NCBI GenBank assembly: GCA_006384855.1
Contig: VCJN01002383.1
Location: 62,001 to 126,000, forward strand
From: Tetraselmis striata
Lineage: Eukaryota; Chlorophyta; Chlorodendrophyceae; Chlorodendrales; Chlorodendraceae
Direction: 5' to 3'
Length of the DNA: 64,000 nt
Numbering within the stretch: the stretch's first letter is position 1; every line of letters starts with the position of its first letter. The notes under the pieces are model-generated. The model made no database searches and was not told the origin of the DNA. It saw only the letters and a program-made list of their open reading frames with translations. Shown here piece after piece: positions 45,328-57,232 of the stretch. Position numbers and translations under genes: made by a program.

Positions 45328-47985
45328 TTTGGTGCTTCTACCTACTTCGACCACGGAACTCTCTCAGCACTACACCCAACGATCTCACTGACGACCACAC
45401 TACACCTACTCGTGACTACGAGAACGGTATCATCTTTTGCCCGTATCACTTGCTTTTACTGTGTCATCGGCCAAAGTTGTCAATTACCGCTGCCGACGGG
45501 CGGAAGTGCTGCCCGATCTGCTGCGCGATCCTCTTTTCTCAAAACACCAACTCGTCACACACACCATACCATACCACCAAAACTCACAACCCGGCTCGTG
45601 TAGGCTTGTCTGAGACTTGCCCACTCGTAGTCGTAAACATCACCACCACGCTCGCGGGTTGATACACTCGCTTGTTAAGTTGCTCACAGTGCAGTCGTCA
45701 CTCACACTATGTGTCCGACTCGTCACTTTTGAGAAAAACTCGGCCCACAGGTTGACAAGTTGTCGGACCAACGAGCCACCACCAAACCACTTAACAGCCT
45801 TCCGGTAGCAGTGTAGCACCATACTGCGTGTCGCTACGTGGACAGTTTCACAGTCGGCTTTTTGATTACACGCGCCATCAGTCGCCGATAATAACGACTC
45901 GCAAACACGGTGCTTTTATAAGAAAAGGCTCTCAAGCCTCTTGTTTTCAACAACGTTTGCCAAGTCACACTTGCACATCACCATGTGTTTTTTACACACG
46001 CACATCACACTACTGTGCTTTGACAAAGAAATTTGAAACACATTTTTTTGTTTACGACCTAAACTCATCACAGTGAGTTGGTCGACCTCGCAAACAGTAA
46101 CGACATGGAGACCAATTGTCGACAAGTATCACATCACTGCTCATAAGTTGGGGCAGCTTGCTATCAACAGTTCGGCTACATTTATTATTCCATGCCCTTA
46201 TTGAGTAAAGTAATGCAGCACATACAAACATAACAGATGTTGCAAGACCGTAAGCAACATCTTGTCAAATCATAGATGCAACAAGAGACTAATGCCGAGA
46301 CCTCACGCCCATGTACTATGCTGCAAATACCAATCGACCCAGAACTAACAAGAGGGGACGATTCAATATCCAGTTTGATAAGACTGTCACGACTGACCGA
46401 GAACAATACCACAAAGCCCAGAAACCAATGAAAGTTTGATTGGGTGTCACGTGATGGCACACCAGTCTGTTCTTACTTTAAGGGCTTGGGCCACACATAT
46501 CAAACTTGTTTTGGCCTCCAAAAAAGACATGAATAATGACACAGAGGACCACACAAACACACACAAACCTGACCGACCAACCGGCGAACTACAAAACACA
46601 ACCAAACACCAAACCAACAACCAAAAGACCCAATACAACAAAACAACCGCTGTTGCTCGCAAGAGTGGTGGTACGTACAATGATGACTACAGTGACACAA
46701 CAAACCTTATTAGGGCTGCTCTTAAAAATGCGTAAGAACAATTGATTGCGCTGAGCAAACATATGGCACAGAAAGGCGCCCAATCAACCGCAGAGACCAA
46801 CAACAAAACAACTACTATCCACTGAATAAATTCAGAACAATCACACATGTCCACAAAACAAACAATAACCATATGAAAGATACTCCCCACTGTTTGAAAA
46901 CACCGACTCATGTTGTTCAGGTGCAAGCTGGAGGTTGGTGAGCCCACCCTCCCCATTTATCTTCATCATTTGATGTTACTACCGCTTGTACCCATCACAA
47001 CACAGTATGAAAACAAACAAATCAAACATACAAAACACACAAACAATCAAAACAAATAAACAAACAATACACCACACAAACAATGAAAACAGTGAAAACA
47101 TACAAACCAACTAAACATACAAACCAGCAGAACATACTACATGAAAACATAAAACACATGAAACAAAACATTAATGATAACCACAATGAGAGGCCGCGGT
47201 TGACAACACAATTAGCCCTAAATCAACATGCCGCAATCGAGCATATGCTCTTGCCATGTGTCACCATATGAATTCATGTGTGGTATACTCCCGCCATACT
47301 GGGTTCTGATGTGGTGGCAGCTTTAGGAATCAATGGTGTGCTGGATTGTGCTCACCCGGTGATCCCCAAGGGGACGCCTTGGGGCAGGTCCTGGTGCTGA
47401 CTGCCACTTGTCTCAATAATCGGTTCCAATAACCCGGAGGCAAGATCCATTTGATTCCGACAAGCAACCGTCATGCTAAACCTCATGACAACTTACCGAG
47501 GTAGGGCCCTGTCTATCTCGGAGGGGTACTACTGGTTAACACGGTAGTACGGCTTTGAGAGTGCCTCTTAACAATGCATAATGATCACTGCCCTTCACCA
47601 ACATGTCCGCTATGTTTTCCATCGGGACAACAACAGACTGTAGTTGTGGTCTTTGGGTCTTCCACGGTCGCGCCATCAACGGCGTAACATACACTGTCAT
47701 CAACACATGCATTGACCTCCAAAACATAAACAAAAACCTCAAACACTTGTCGTCGGTGTCATTATTGATATAATCATATTCTACCTTTGGCATCCCAAAG
47801 TTCCCTGTCGTTGACAACCATTCACTTCGGAGTTTCAACTCTGAAAATCTGCCATGCAGATTTTTCAGCGTATGACTGTCACTTGACAAGGACATATGTT
47901 GCTGCTACATTTGCTGACACACTGCGCTGCTACACATTGTTCCACATATATCACCGCCAGTTGACACCTTCATGGCGGGGAGGAA

Positions 47986-48215
47986 TGTGAGGAGATTATG
48001 TTAGGGTTACAACCCTAGATCTCGACCTCAGGGATCTAGGTCGAGATCCCTCCTATGTAATCTCAGTAGCACTGCTGACTAGATTACCAGACACGCTTGA
48101 CAGCGCCGGCGTGGCATCCCGCCGACTGCTGAATATATACCGCAGCGTAGATCACCTTACTTAGAAATAATTCACTTTCACCACCACCAACTCTGGAGCC
48201 GACCATCTCGCCACA
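47986..48215 (+). repeat. 3' LTR
   Basis: 230 bp. It carries an inverted pair 'gatctcgacctcagggatctaggtcgagatc' split over about 48015-48048 that is absent in the 5' LTR, evidence of divergence after insertion. Confidence 0.88.
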
Positions 48216-48300
48216 GGAGCGGTTACCAGTACGCGTACCGTTGTTACTGTCGACCGCCTATCGGTACTGCCGGAATATGGAGAAATCACGATTTCCAATT

Positions 48301-49285
48301 CATGAATTCAGGGAGTTCGGCTGAATACAGTTCAGACGGAACTGAACCGCAGTTCGGACTAAACCGAACAACTGAACTGTCCGAAATTCCCGAACCGAAC
48401 TGAGTCCAGTCTGAACTGCCACCGAACTGGCGCTGAACTGCCACCGAACTGCCGTATGAATATGCCTAGAACTAGCTGGTGCAATGGCTACAATGCAGTA
48501 GTGGCAACATGTTGTAGGCAAAAGTTTGTAATGGAAATGAAAATATTACACGTGTTGGTGTCTACGCCCCTTGCCCTCCCGGCCTGACGGCCAACCATCT
48601 AGGTCCTCTATACATCGCATCACATGTTGAAGCGCGCGGTGTCGTTGGATGTATGTCTCCTGCCACTCCTCCACAAGTTCATGCTGCAGGGTGAGCTGCT
48701 CATCGAGTGCCTTGCCCCCACAGTCAGGCAGGGTGAGCTGCCTTCGGGCACGCGAAGCGGCGGTGCTAGGCACGCGAGGGGGGCGCGGCCGCATTAAAGG
48801 GGAGTAACGTCGGCGGTTGCCTGCGCGCCCGGCATCGTTGCTTGCGGCACGCAGCTCCTCCTCCACGACAGCGTCCTCCTCGACCCTCGACTCGACTGCT
48901 ACGTCGTCCATTACCTCATCGCCGCGTTAATGATGAGTACTGATGGGCGGCGACTCTATATCAGGTTGGCAGTGGACCTGGTTCAGGTTTGAGTGTGGAA
49001 GTGTTGTGTGCTGAACATCTGGATGGCGGCTGGACGGTGCACCTTATCTGGAGGGGTTCTGGGGCGTGCGCGGCAAATTTCTCAACGTGGAACACCTTAT
49101 CTGCATGTACGGACGTTGCGGTAACTCGTTGGGGTCATATCTGCTGAGTTACGGTGTAGTTCGGAGACCCCCCGGCCAGTTCGGGCGATTACCGAGACAG
49201 TTCAGTCCGAACTGAATTCGGGCGGTGCAGATCGGTTTCGGCCCGAACTCCCGAACTACCCCGAACTGAGTTCGGCACAACCCTG
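48301..49285 (-). mobile_element. Larger relative of element Q, one end truncated
   Basis: The minus strand from 49285 (CAGGGTTGTGCCGAACTCAG) is colinear with 40637-41306, but it contains an extra ~350 bp carrying the ORF at 48911-48546. The far end stops at 'ccgaactccctgaattcat' (48301), so the last ~60 bp with the second TIR are missing and no target duplication can be read. Confidence 0.75.
48546..48911 (-). CDS. Element-encoded 121-aa protein, function unknown
   Basis: ORF inside the larger Q-type element. An acidic N-terminus (MDDVAVESRVEEDAVVEEEL) and a basic middle rich in Arg and Pro precede a C-terminal helix with heptad-like spacing ('LQHELVEEWQETYIQRHRAL'), plausible as a coiled coil. 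It resembles the C-terminal part of DNA-binding accessory proteins of DNA transposons in general character only; I do not recognise a family. The shorter element Q has lost this segment by internal deletion. Confidence 0.45.
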   Translation of the reverse strand: MDDVAVESRVEEDAVVEEELRAASNDAGRAGNRRRYSPLMRPRPPRVPSTAASRARRQLTLPDCGGKALDEQLTLQHELVEEWQETYIQRHRALQHVMRCIEDLDGWPSGREGKGRRHQHV

Positions 49286-50447
49286 GTCTCTTCGCGGACG
49301 ACGCCGCCGCCTGCCCGCAAGATGGCGCGCTTTTGGTACCATGCCGGGTCAACGGGTTTGAACTTTTGAACTCTGAAGACCATGCGCCTTCGTCGGCGAA
49401 GCAGTCAAACTTCCGTCTCCAGCTAGTGCCGTTCCTGACGCCCTCCTCCCACGATCCTCTTCCCAGCGCCCAGACACATCGCTCGTCGCCATGGCCGCCG
49501 ACTCGCCCCAAGGCGCGACTCCCCACCTCGACGCCGGGCGGGCAGGCGATTTCACCTAGGAGCTGGAGGAGGAGGAACTCGCCGAAGCGGACTATGCATG
49601 GCAGCGGTCGGTGGTAGCGACGCTGGCCAGGGCGACGAAGAGGATGGCGACGATGATCCTGACGATGACGGACGCCATGGGGACGCCCGGGAGCGACGTA
49701 TGAACGGTTGCTCCGGGGGGTTCCAAACCGCATCTGCGTCGCAGCCATCCGCAGCCGTAAACGCTGTAAAGCTGTAAACGTAATTTGCGATTCGTTGTGA
49801 TTTATTTCCCGTACCCGTATACTTATTTACGACTACGGCTGCTGCGGTCGAGTATTTTAAATAAGTAGAAAGGGCCTAAGCCGCCTAAAAGCGGCCCGCA
49901 TCCCGCCCGGACGAGTGGTGGTAAGGATTACCTGTCCAAGGGTACAGGTACCTGAACTTGCGCCCGCGTACGGCTGCAACTACAGTAGTCGCTAAACTCA
50001 TCAAGTTCGCGTTCCGCTCAATGGCAACGCCAGAAGCCGCTGGATCAACTACGGACCCTCAAAATCCTCCACACTAACCGGCGGCTTACAGCGGTAAGCC
50101 CAGAGTCCCTCGCCCTGCTGCTCACGCCCTCTCGGATTGCTCATGCTCACCAGTCACGCTCAGCGCTTTCTCGGTGTACGCGACGAAGGGGACTGGAGTC
50201 GATTCGGCCCAGTAAACGATTGTCGCTACATATCTACCGTACTGGTACGTGAGTGCGAGACGCACCAACGCGCGCCACCCGCAGGCAACCTCAACGCCAG
50301 TGTGCCGGACTGGCCGTGTTAGCGGTCGAGCTGGCAATCACGCCTGCCGAGAATCTGCAGTGCTCCACTCTGGGGCAGGTGGCAGTCTTTCCTGCGCAGG
50401 GGATCTCGGCTCTCCGCATGCGCGTATTGGCTGGAGCTCCCCCCGAA
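49286..50447. other. Intergenic; acidic ORF remnant
   Basis: Around 49491-49700 (plus) frames with 'MAADSPQGATPHLDAGRAG' and then an acidic stretch (rich in Glu, Asp) can be read, interrupted by a stop and a frame change. It may be a piece of a transposon protein next to the Q-type element. The rest shows nothing recognisable. Confidence 0.35.
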
Positions 50448-52606
50448 ATGGCAGACGACCCGTGGACCGTCGCGGTCCGCCGATCCGGCACAACACGGAA
50501 GTCACACCCGAGTCCATGCTGCCCGTTGGCGAGCATGCTTTGCTCTGCCATTCTAAGCCCCCTCGCTCCCTTTTTCCACTGTCCCCTTTCAGGCGATTTC
50601 TCAAGCCCACAAGTACCTGGACACCCTCTCCTGGCCCTACTCTGCGCCTGGTTTCGTACGGCGCCATGCCTGTGGCTGTCATGCTGGGCGAGGTATGAGG
50701 AAATTAATCGCTTCGCTGCGCTGCCGTATTCGCCGTTCTACGGGTGTGACATTTTGGCGCGGCAACTCAGCGCACGACGCGCCCGGATCACGACGCGCCG
50801 GATCACCGCAGCACAGCAGGGCGGAATCCTGACTTATTCGTGCTGACCAATGCTACCGCAGGAGCCGCAGCAGCCAACCCGAGGCTGGGGGTATGGGGGC
50901 GAGGGCTCGCCGCCGGAGGCGGGCCCTGGCGGGATCAAGCCCGCGCGCTCCGGCGGCGGCCGCCCTGCCCGACTCCGCCCGCTGTCGTCACCCGCTGCCG
51001 GCAAGCAGGGTGGCGTGCGCTGGGCGGAAGGACAGAGCGGACTGGGGGTGACGCTCATGGGGCGCGCGCTGGACCGCTGCTACTCCCCGCGCGCGGTCTG
51101 TGCCGCAGTGCAGCACCAGTCGCCGCGTGCGGCGGCCCGCCCGTGCTTCTTTGCCAGCCCGGTGGGCGCTACCTCTCCGACAGCATGGGGCGCCGAGCCG
51201 CCTCCCACACCGTCTGGTGGCGACCAACCGGGAGACTTTCCCGTCTGTCACATCGCCTCGCCGCTCCGCGTGCAACTGCCCGCGTCGCCCATCCATCACG
51301 CGCACCCAGACCCCACCTCCCCGCGCGCGTCCCCGGGCGCCGGCGACGAGTTCTACGCCCACCCCCCCGTATTTTTCACCAGCGCGGGCGACCCAAACTT
51401 CGGCACGCCGCGCTCCCCGGGTGCCTTTGGGCGCGCCTCACGCCGCGTCACGCTGGGCACTCGCGCCTCGTCGCGCTTCGCGGGTGCGCAGGGCACCGGC
51501 GCCGCTTACTCGCCGGGCTCGCCGTCGGACGTTGTTGCGCGGCGCGCCAACGGCAAGGGCACGATCCAGTACCTGTTCCCCACCGACTCGCCCGGTTCCG
51601 GCGCTCTGTCGCCCGGAACAGGGGGGGAACCCAGCCACGTTACGCCCGAAACGCAGCGCACGGTGAGCTCCTCCCTGCCTCCCCCCGCCTTTTTTCCTCA
51701 ATCTCCCACTCCATATTTTGTCGCCCTGCACAATGCCGGGAATAGGCTGTGAATGGCTAATTGAGATATACCTTGTGACTGGCGCGCAGGGTCGGCGGCA
51801 CCTGATGGGCGATGAGCTGGCGCCGACCGCGCTGCTGGACACATTTGAGATGGGAGACCTGCACGCCATGTCGCCCGTGGTGCGCCATCCATGCCATGCG
51901 GAGCCATGCCAGTGATGCGCGTGCACCTGCCAGCCGCGGTTTTCCCCCGCGCTCTTATTGTGCTGACTCCACCGCTTTGCCTCCCTTGTTCTGCACAGCA
52001 GTTTACGCCCGGCAAGTTCATCATGAACACGTGGAGCCCCAAGGGCTCGCCCAGCTCTGTGGGCAGCATCCCCATCGAGTATGACGAGGACGAGTACGGG
52101 TTTGATCGCGACATCGATTACGGGCAGTTTGAGTACCTCAACGACATGATCCCGCCTGCCAACTTCACCATACCCAAGGCAAGCCCTTCTACGACCCCCC
52201 CCCCCCCACCCCCCCCACCCCCACCCTGTCGTGCGTTCTCCCAGTGTAGCAGCGTTCCGAGGGGGTTGCAAACATTGACACCACAAACAAGCTCGTCTAT
52301 TTGTCCGCTCCAAGTGCCTGACAGGACATGCCACCCGCTGTCTTTGCCCCACCAGCCCGCAGATGCAGCCCGCCTCCGCGGCGACTCGGACAGTGAGGAG
52401 GAGGCTGATGGGGGTGCCGCGGGCGGCTCCACACCCAGGGCCTCCCTGATCGGGGTCGCGTCGCCGCGCTCGGGCGCGCGCCGGCAGGGCAGCAAGACCC
52501 CGCGAGGGAGCGGGCGACGCGGGCTGCGGCTGCAGCTGGACGTATCGCCCGGCAGCGGGCAGAAGAGCGTGGGGCGCCGCCTGTTTGCAGTGAGCAACCC
52601 CAGCAG

Positions 52607-52641
<35 letters not shown>

Positions 52642-54004
52642 TCGGCTGTCATGCCTCGTGCCGGCCTGGCCTCCTCAACCAATGCCGCTGACACCATGTT
52701 GTGCCGCCGCGTTTCCGCTGGCAGGCCGAAAAGCGGGCGGGGGCCGGTCAAGCCGGGCATGCGCCCAAGGATAGGTGCCAGCCGGCTGGGCAAAATGGCA
52801 GCAGCGGGCCCAGAGGATCTGTCGCACCTGCAGGACAATGCCGACGGTGCGCAGTCCACCTGGGGTCCGGCACGCGCGGGCGTGCACGTTACCGCCACGC
52901 ACCGGCTGCCTGCGTGTGTAGCTGACGGCTGTGCTGGCTGCCGGCGGCTGCCCTCCCCACCTCACAGGCTCCCCCGAGTCGCCGCAGTTCCACCGCTTCC
53001 AGGAGAGCGACCTCTCCACTGTTGCGGAGTGCAGCCAGCAGGGGCGGCCTGCGGGGCCGGGCGCCCCAGCCGGCGCCGCGCGCTGCCCTTTCACCGAGGA
53101 AGAGGAGGAGGAGTGCGCAACGGCCACGCGCCTGTTTGAGCCTGTGCCGCGCCAGGAGTACCACCCGCCGCCACGAGCCGCCGCTGGGGTGAGTCACCCC
53201 CCCCCCCCCCCCTCTTCTCCCATCCCTCTTCCGCACCAAGCGCATATGCTCATCGAGTGGGACGAGGCAAGAGCGCCGCATTTCAACAGACATACGAGCA
53301 CCGCCCGCGAAACACCTTAACTGCAGACAATACATTCCATTCTAGGCACTTGCACATGCATGACATACACGGACCCGTTGAGTTTGTTTGGTACAATACA
53401 CACACACACAACATGGCAGATACGTGCTTTCGTTCACGTGGGGCGCGGCCGTCCTCGATGGAGAGATCGGCGCGTGTTACCATCACATCGCACTGACGCG
53501 CAGCACTCCCCCTGTTTGTGGTGTGTGCAGCGGGTGCTGCGCCGCTGCCAGAGCGCCCAAGCAGCGCCGACCAAACTGCCGGACATCACCGGGCGAAGGC
53601 TGGGCATGCAAGACCGCAGCACCAGCAGGGCGGACGTAGCGGGGCAGCATGCGGAGTCGGCGGGGGCGCCGCTGCGGCCCACGAGACCGCGGCGCATTCA
53701 GTCGTTCAACCCGCGGGCCAAGCAGCACGCGGACGCCGCGGCCACGCGGGAGCGCGCGGGGCTGCACGTGCAGGGCAGGGCCGTGCCGGGGCGCCCGCCC
53801 AGCGCGCGCGGCCCTCTCCGCCAGCTGGACCGCAACGCGGCGCGCCCGGCTGACGGCTGCGAGCTGCTCCCGCCGGTGAGGGGCGCCGCGCCGCAGGCCG
53901 AGAGCCCCAGCCAGCTGACGCAGGACAAGGGCTTTGGGCCGCAGGTGTCGTCCGTCCCGCAGCTGCCGGCGCTGCAGGCGCGGCGCCCCGCGTACCTCGC
54001 ATGA
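50448..54004 (+). CDS. Unrecognised low-complexity (Pro/Ser/Gly-rich) protein, nine exons
   Basis: Phase-consistent exons: 50593-50692, 50862-51662, 51790-51879, 51999-52178, 52356-52606, 52725-52846, 52968-53188 and 53531-54004. The first exon is uncertain; 50448-50500, starting MADDPWTVAVRRSG, fits. That gives 763 aa. Most of it looks disordered. More ordered-looking stretches are 'TIQYLFPTDSPGSGALSPGT', 'LLDTFEMGDLHAMSPV' and the acidic/aromatic 'EYDEDEYGFDRDIDYGQFEY', followed by a Ser/acidic run (GDSDSEEEAD) and 'PFTEEEEEECATATRLFEPV'. No catalytic motif, signal peptide or membrane helix is seen. The intron after 52178 uses a GC donor (AAG|gcaagc). Function is not assignable; a regulatory or scaffold protein is one guess. 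Confidence 0.7.
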
Positions 54005-54270
54005 CCGGCCGCCAGGCACTGCCGGCGCTGCCCTCGCGGGGACCGATCGCGGCGAGCACGCACGCAGCCACCAACACTCGGCCCGCCGGGGGGGCACCAC
54101 ATGTAGCTGGCCTTCCTGGTCGTCGCCGGAATTACATGTAGCGACTCTGTACAAACGAGCCAGGCGTCCTCCCCCCGCCCTGCTAACGCCCATAATCTCA
54201 GCATCTCTGTGCGCAGCAGGCACCACGCTCCCCGCCCTCACCTTAGCTGCCTTTTTGATAGAATGTGTGT

Positions 54271-54275
54271 TGTAA
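54271..54275 (+). promoter_or_regulatory. Candidate TGTAA polyadenylation signal
   Basis: TGTAA 267 nt after the stop at 54004, on the same strand. Confidence 0.4.
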
Positions 54276-54860
54276 TTTCTGTGTCAGATAATGAAGGCCT
54301 GCTTGCCCCCGGGGGGGGGGGGTAGGGGTGGGGCTGATGGCGCCAGCTGTCTATGCGAGGCTGTGTGGTGCTGCACTGCTTGGCCCCCGCTCCCTTCCTC
54401 CCTCCTGATCTCGCCTCCCTTTCCGGGTTTGTATACTAGCGCCCCACGCACATCTACTCACCTGAGGACCTTTGCAGGTGGTGGAAGGTGGGGCATGGCC
54501 GCGTGAATGGGCATGCCACGTTTAGCTAGAGCCACTACGGGTGCCCCGGCGCAGGTACTCGTATGAGAAAGAACCCCTAGAAAATGTGTTATGAACCCTA
54601 TAGCGTCACAAGGATCCCGATCCATGTGGTCACTTGTCGGCGGCAATGCATCAATCGGTCGACAATCCAGAGTGGTGCGACCCGCTGAAGTGCGTCCACG
54701 ATCTTTAGTTATACTTTGAAGTGATGATACAAGGCAAGGAGGGGGAGCACAGTCATGCATCAGCGCTAATCGTGTCGTCCATGAGTACGCACCCCGTGTT
54801 CTCCGGACCACCTTTACACACAAGGAAGATCAAAAGGACAGCCCGAGGGCATCACGCGCA
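54276..54860. other. Intergenic, nothing recognised
   Basis: Includes a short G run near 54310-54321. No gene seen. Confidence 0.5.
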
Positions 54861-54861
54861 G

Positions 54862-55026
54862 GTGGGGACTACTGGGAGGGCCAGGATCCAGACGACGGGG
54901 AGTACGAGGGGTACACTGGCAGCGAAGGCGGCCTCTTCTCGAGGTGGTACAAGAATGCGTGGGTCACCATATCAACGTCGCAGCGCCTCGCCATTGCCGT
55001 CCCGGCAGCGGCGGTGCACATGCTGG
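54862..55026 (+). pseudogene. Orphan internal exon of an unidentified gene
   Basis: A 165-nt stretch bounded by a good acceptor (gcgcag) and a donor of the local type (G|gtgccc), phase 1 at both ends. It encodes about 55 residues with protein-like composition: 'GDYWEGQDPDDGEYEGYTGS', then 'GLFSRWYKNAWVTIS' and 'RLAIAVPAAAVHML'. No neighbouring exon could be found on either side; an AG microsatellite and a Copia fragment follow. It is probably a captured or left-over exon. I do not recognise the family. Confidence 0.45.
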
Positions 55027-55160
55027 GTGCCCAAATCAGCAGTGATAAATCGCATTGCCCTCCGACATCACCGCAGCAGGGCGGGTGCATCACTCGCAGC
55101 TTTATTGCTGATATCCATACCACAACATCCTACCTTACGAATACAGATACATCCATATGA

Positions 55161-55162
<2 letters not shown>

Positions 55163-55199
<37 letters not shown>
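55163..55199. repeat. (AG)n microsatellite
   Basis: About 18 consecutive AG dinucleotides immediately upstream of the Copia fragment. Confidence 0.95.
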
Positions 55200-55205
<6 letters not shown>

Positions 55206-55229
55206 GGGAGAGACCTTGCCTAGAGCTCA

Positions 55230-56171
55230 ATGACTCGGCATCATGCTGATGGCAGCATTGCACGGTGCAAGGCGCGCCTGTGTGCAACGGGGTTTACCCA
55301 AGTACAAGGACAGGACTTCACGGAGATCTTCGCATCTACCATGAAGTTCACCACTCTCCGAGTCATCTTCAGCCTTGTTGGACACCGTTGCAAAGAACTG
55401 ATGAAGACTGTGCTTTCCTCTATGCAAACCTTGAGGAGGATATCTATGTGGATCAGCCAGATGGGGTTGTTCAGTGGCCGCGGCAAGGACGGCACGCGGC
55501 TGGTTTGCCTTCAGCGATATGGCTTCACACTACCGCAGTCTCGTTGGCACATTACTCTATGCATCAGTTGCTACACAACCAGACTTCACCGAGACAGTAA
55601 ACCGATCGTGTGCACTCCTACTCGTGCGCATCTAGAGGACGCTCGAACCCGCCTGCGGTACCTCAGCCGTGCACATGGTCAAGGTCTCACCTTTTTGGTG
55701 GAAGCACACTCAATCTCTGTGGGTTCAGTGGCACCAACTACCCGACCACTTATCCAAGTAGCGCAAAGCCGCAGGTGGCTACGCCTTCTTCCTGTGCGGC
55801 GCAGCTGTCAGTTATGCCTTCAAACTGCAGCCCATAGTAAGCCTCTCCCCAACTGAGGCTGAATACCTTGCGTTCAGTTTGGCTACTCGAGAGGCCAATT
55901 TCCTGCATCAAATGATGGGGGAGTTAGGGTTCCCGCAAACACTGCCCACCCCCATTGCAGAAGACAACCAGGCATGCATTGCTATTGCGACAACGGACAG
56001 CACATCCAGCCGCGCCAAACACCCGGATATTCGCCTGCACTTTGCGCGCCACAGGGATGGCATCATCAAGATCTACTGCGAGCCCAGCAGGTCTATGCTT
56101 GCCGATATATCTTCACCAAGCCGGTGAACAATGCTCACTTTGAGGCACTGCCGACTAGGATTGTGAAATAA
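55230..56171 (+). pseudogene. Ty1/Copia polyprotein fragment: truncated RT joined to RNase H
   Basis: 55230-55400 encodes the start of a Copia reverse transcriptase ('HHADGSIARCKARLCATGFT', 'QDFTEIFASTMKFTTLRVIF'). The frame then shifts to 'AFLYANLEEDIYVDQPDGV'. The middle of RT is missing. From about 55780 RNase H follows: 'IVSLSPTEAEYLAFSLATRE', 'EDNQACIAIATTDSTSSRAK', 'HPDIRLHFARH', 'MLADIFTKPVNNAHFEAL', ending at the TAA at 56169-56171. Part of the end needs another frame. It is 5' truncated, internally deleted and frameshifted, hence dead. A purine-rich 'caggaggggagtcgaag' near 56250 could be the polypurine tract. Confidence 0.88.
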
Positions 56172-56584
56172 TGTGATGAATAAGCTCTGATCGACGTGCA
56201 ATCATTGTACATTTACTTCCACATGTATCCTCATCCATGTCCTCAGTAGTCAGGAGGGGAGTCGAAGTGACTGAGTCATGTTTTGTACGAATGTACTAAA
56301 TGACACAGTAGTCAATGCATAATAATATTGGCGTGCCACCGGCCTCCAGGGCATCAGGACATGACCTGACACATAATAAATATATAGCAATTATTTATTA
56401 CACAGACATCTATGCTACAGTAAAGCAAGAAACTAATAATAATTGTTCAACAGGCAAAATCAAACAATGATACAGCCTTGTTGCAGCAAAATATACTCAT
56501 GAGCGTACATGTGCTGTGAGACAGCCTTAGAATTTACAACCCTCCAGCAATTAGAGTGCTAAGAGCATGAGGTACAGCAATAGC
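56172..56584. other. Intergenic, nothing certain
   Basis: AT-rich flank of the Copia fragment; it may contain remnants of its 3' LTR, but no second LTR copy is present in the window for comparison. Confidence 0.4.
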
Positions 56585-56880
56585 CAGTCTGGTTTTGCCA
56601 AAAAGGTCGCGCAGGCTGTTTTACACAGTCAAGAGCCGAAACTGGCAGGAAGGTAAAGTGAAAAGCGTGGAGGGAAAAACGGAGTCAGGGCGGAGGGCGC
56701 TGCGTGTAACGCAGCGAAAACAGGCAGGCTCAGCTGTTATGCCTGCTTTCATGTCTACTCGTGCTGCACCCAAAGGGCGCAACGACAAGTGCCTAGTTCC
56801 CGTACCACTGAGCAGCACTTGTAGATGGGAAGCGGTTAGATCAAGGGAGGAAACCCCATAAACTACTTTTATTAGATCAT
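56585..56880 (-). repeat. Solo terminal repeat of the DIRS-like family
   Basis: The reverse complement matches 44729-45030 along its length, including 'tttatggggtttcctcc', 'ctaggca.ttgtcgttgcgcccttt', 'cgctgcgttacacgcagcgcc' and the edge motif 'tttggcaaaaccagact'. No element body lies beside it. Confidence 0.8.
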
Positions 56881-57232
56881 TTCTAGAATCATTGACATTG
56901 TTATAACTTCTTTGTTTCCCACCAAACCTTGCAACAGTCTATTGTCACTGCGCAGTCTTACTGCACCGCCTGTTGTTAGTCTACTGAAGTTTCAATACGC
57001 GCACCACTACAATGCGTTTTACTGCGTAATACGGAGCAGTTCATGCTACTCTTGCTACTACTGGTCACGCCGTCGTCACGACCGTACCGGCGGTAGTAGT
57101 CGTCTCTTTGCCGACAGTGTGACAGGCCGCCGGCCGCAAAAACAAATATCGACTAAAGGCGCATCAAGGACATACTATACGTATTTCGATACACAGGGTA
57201 TGTATTCTGACACATGATGTTCTAAAGAAAAA

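Larger units (their letters stand above)
45117..48215 (+). mobile_element. Non-autonomous LTR retrotransposon with intact ends
   Basis: LTRs at 45117-45327 and 47986-48215 are direct repeats starting TGTGAGGAGAT and ending ACA; they differ by an insertion of a palindromic block in the right LTR (about 48025-48050) and an 8-bp indel near the end. A purine tract 'ggcggggaggaa' sits immediately before the right LTR. Target duplications GGAGC are at 45112-45116 and 48216-48220. The 2.66-kb internal region has no gag-pol similarity and is rich in 'aacaaacaaacc'-type low-complexity sequence, so it depends on enzymes from another element. Confidence 0.88.

Noticed and set aside
51438-52898. 486-codon minus-strand ORF
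   Set aside because: Antisense to the 50.4-54.0 kb gene. The plus strand has phase-consistent exons and splice sites; the minus frame is open because of high GC content and a long C run.
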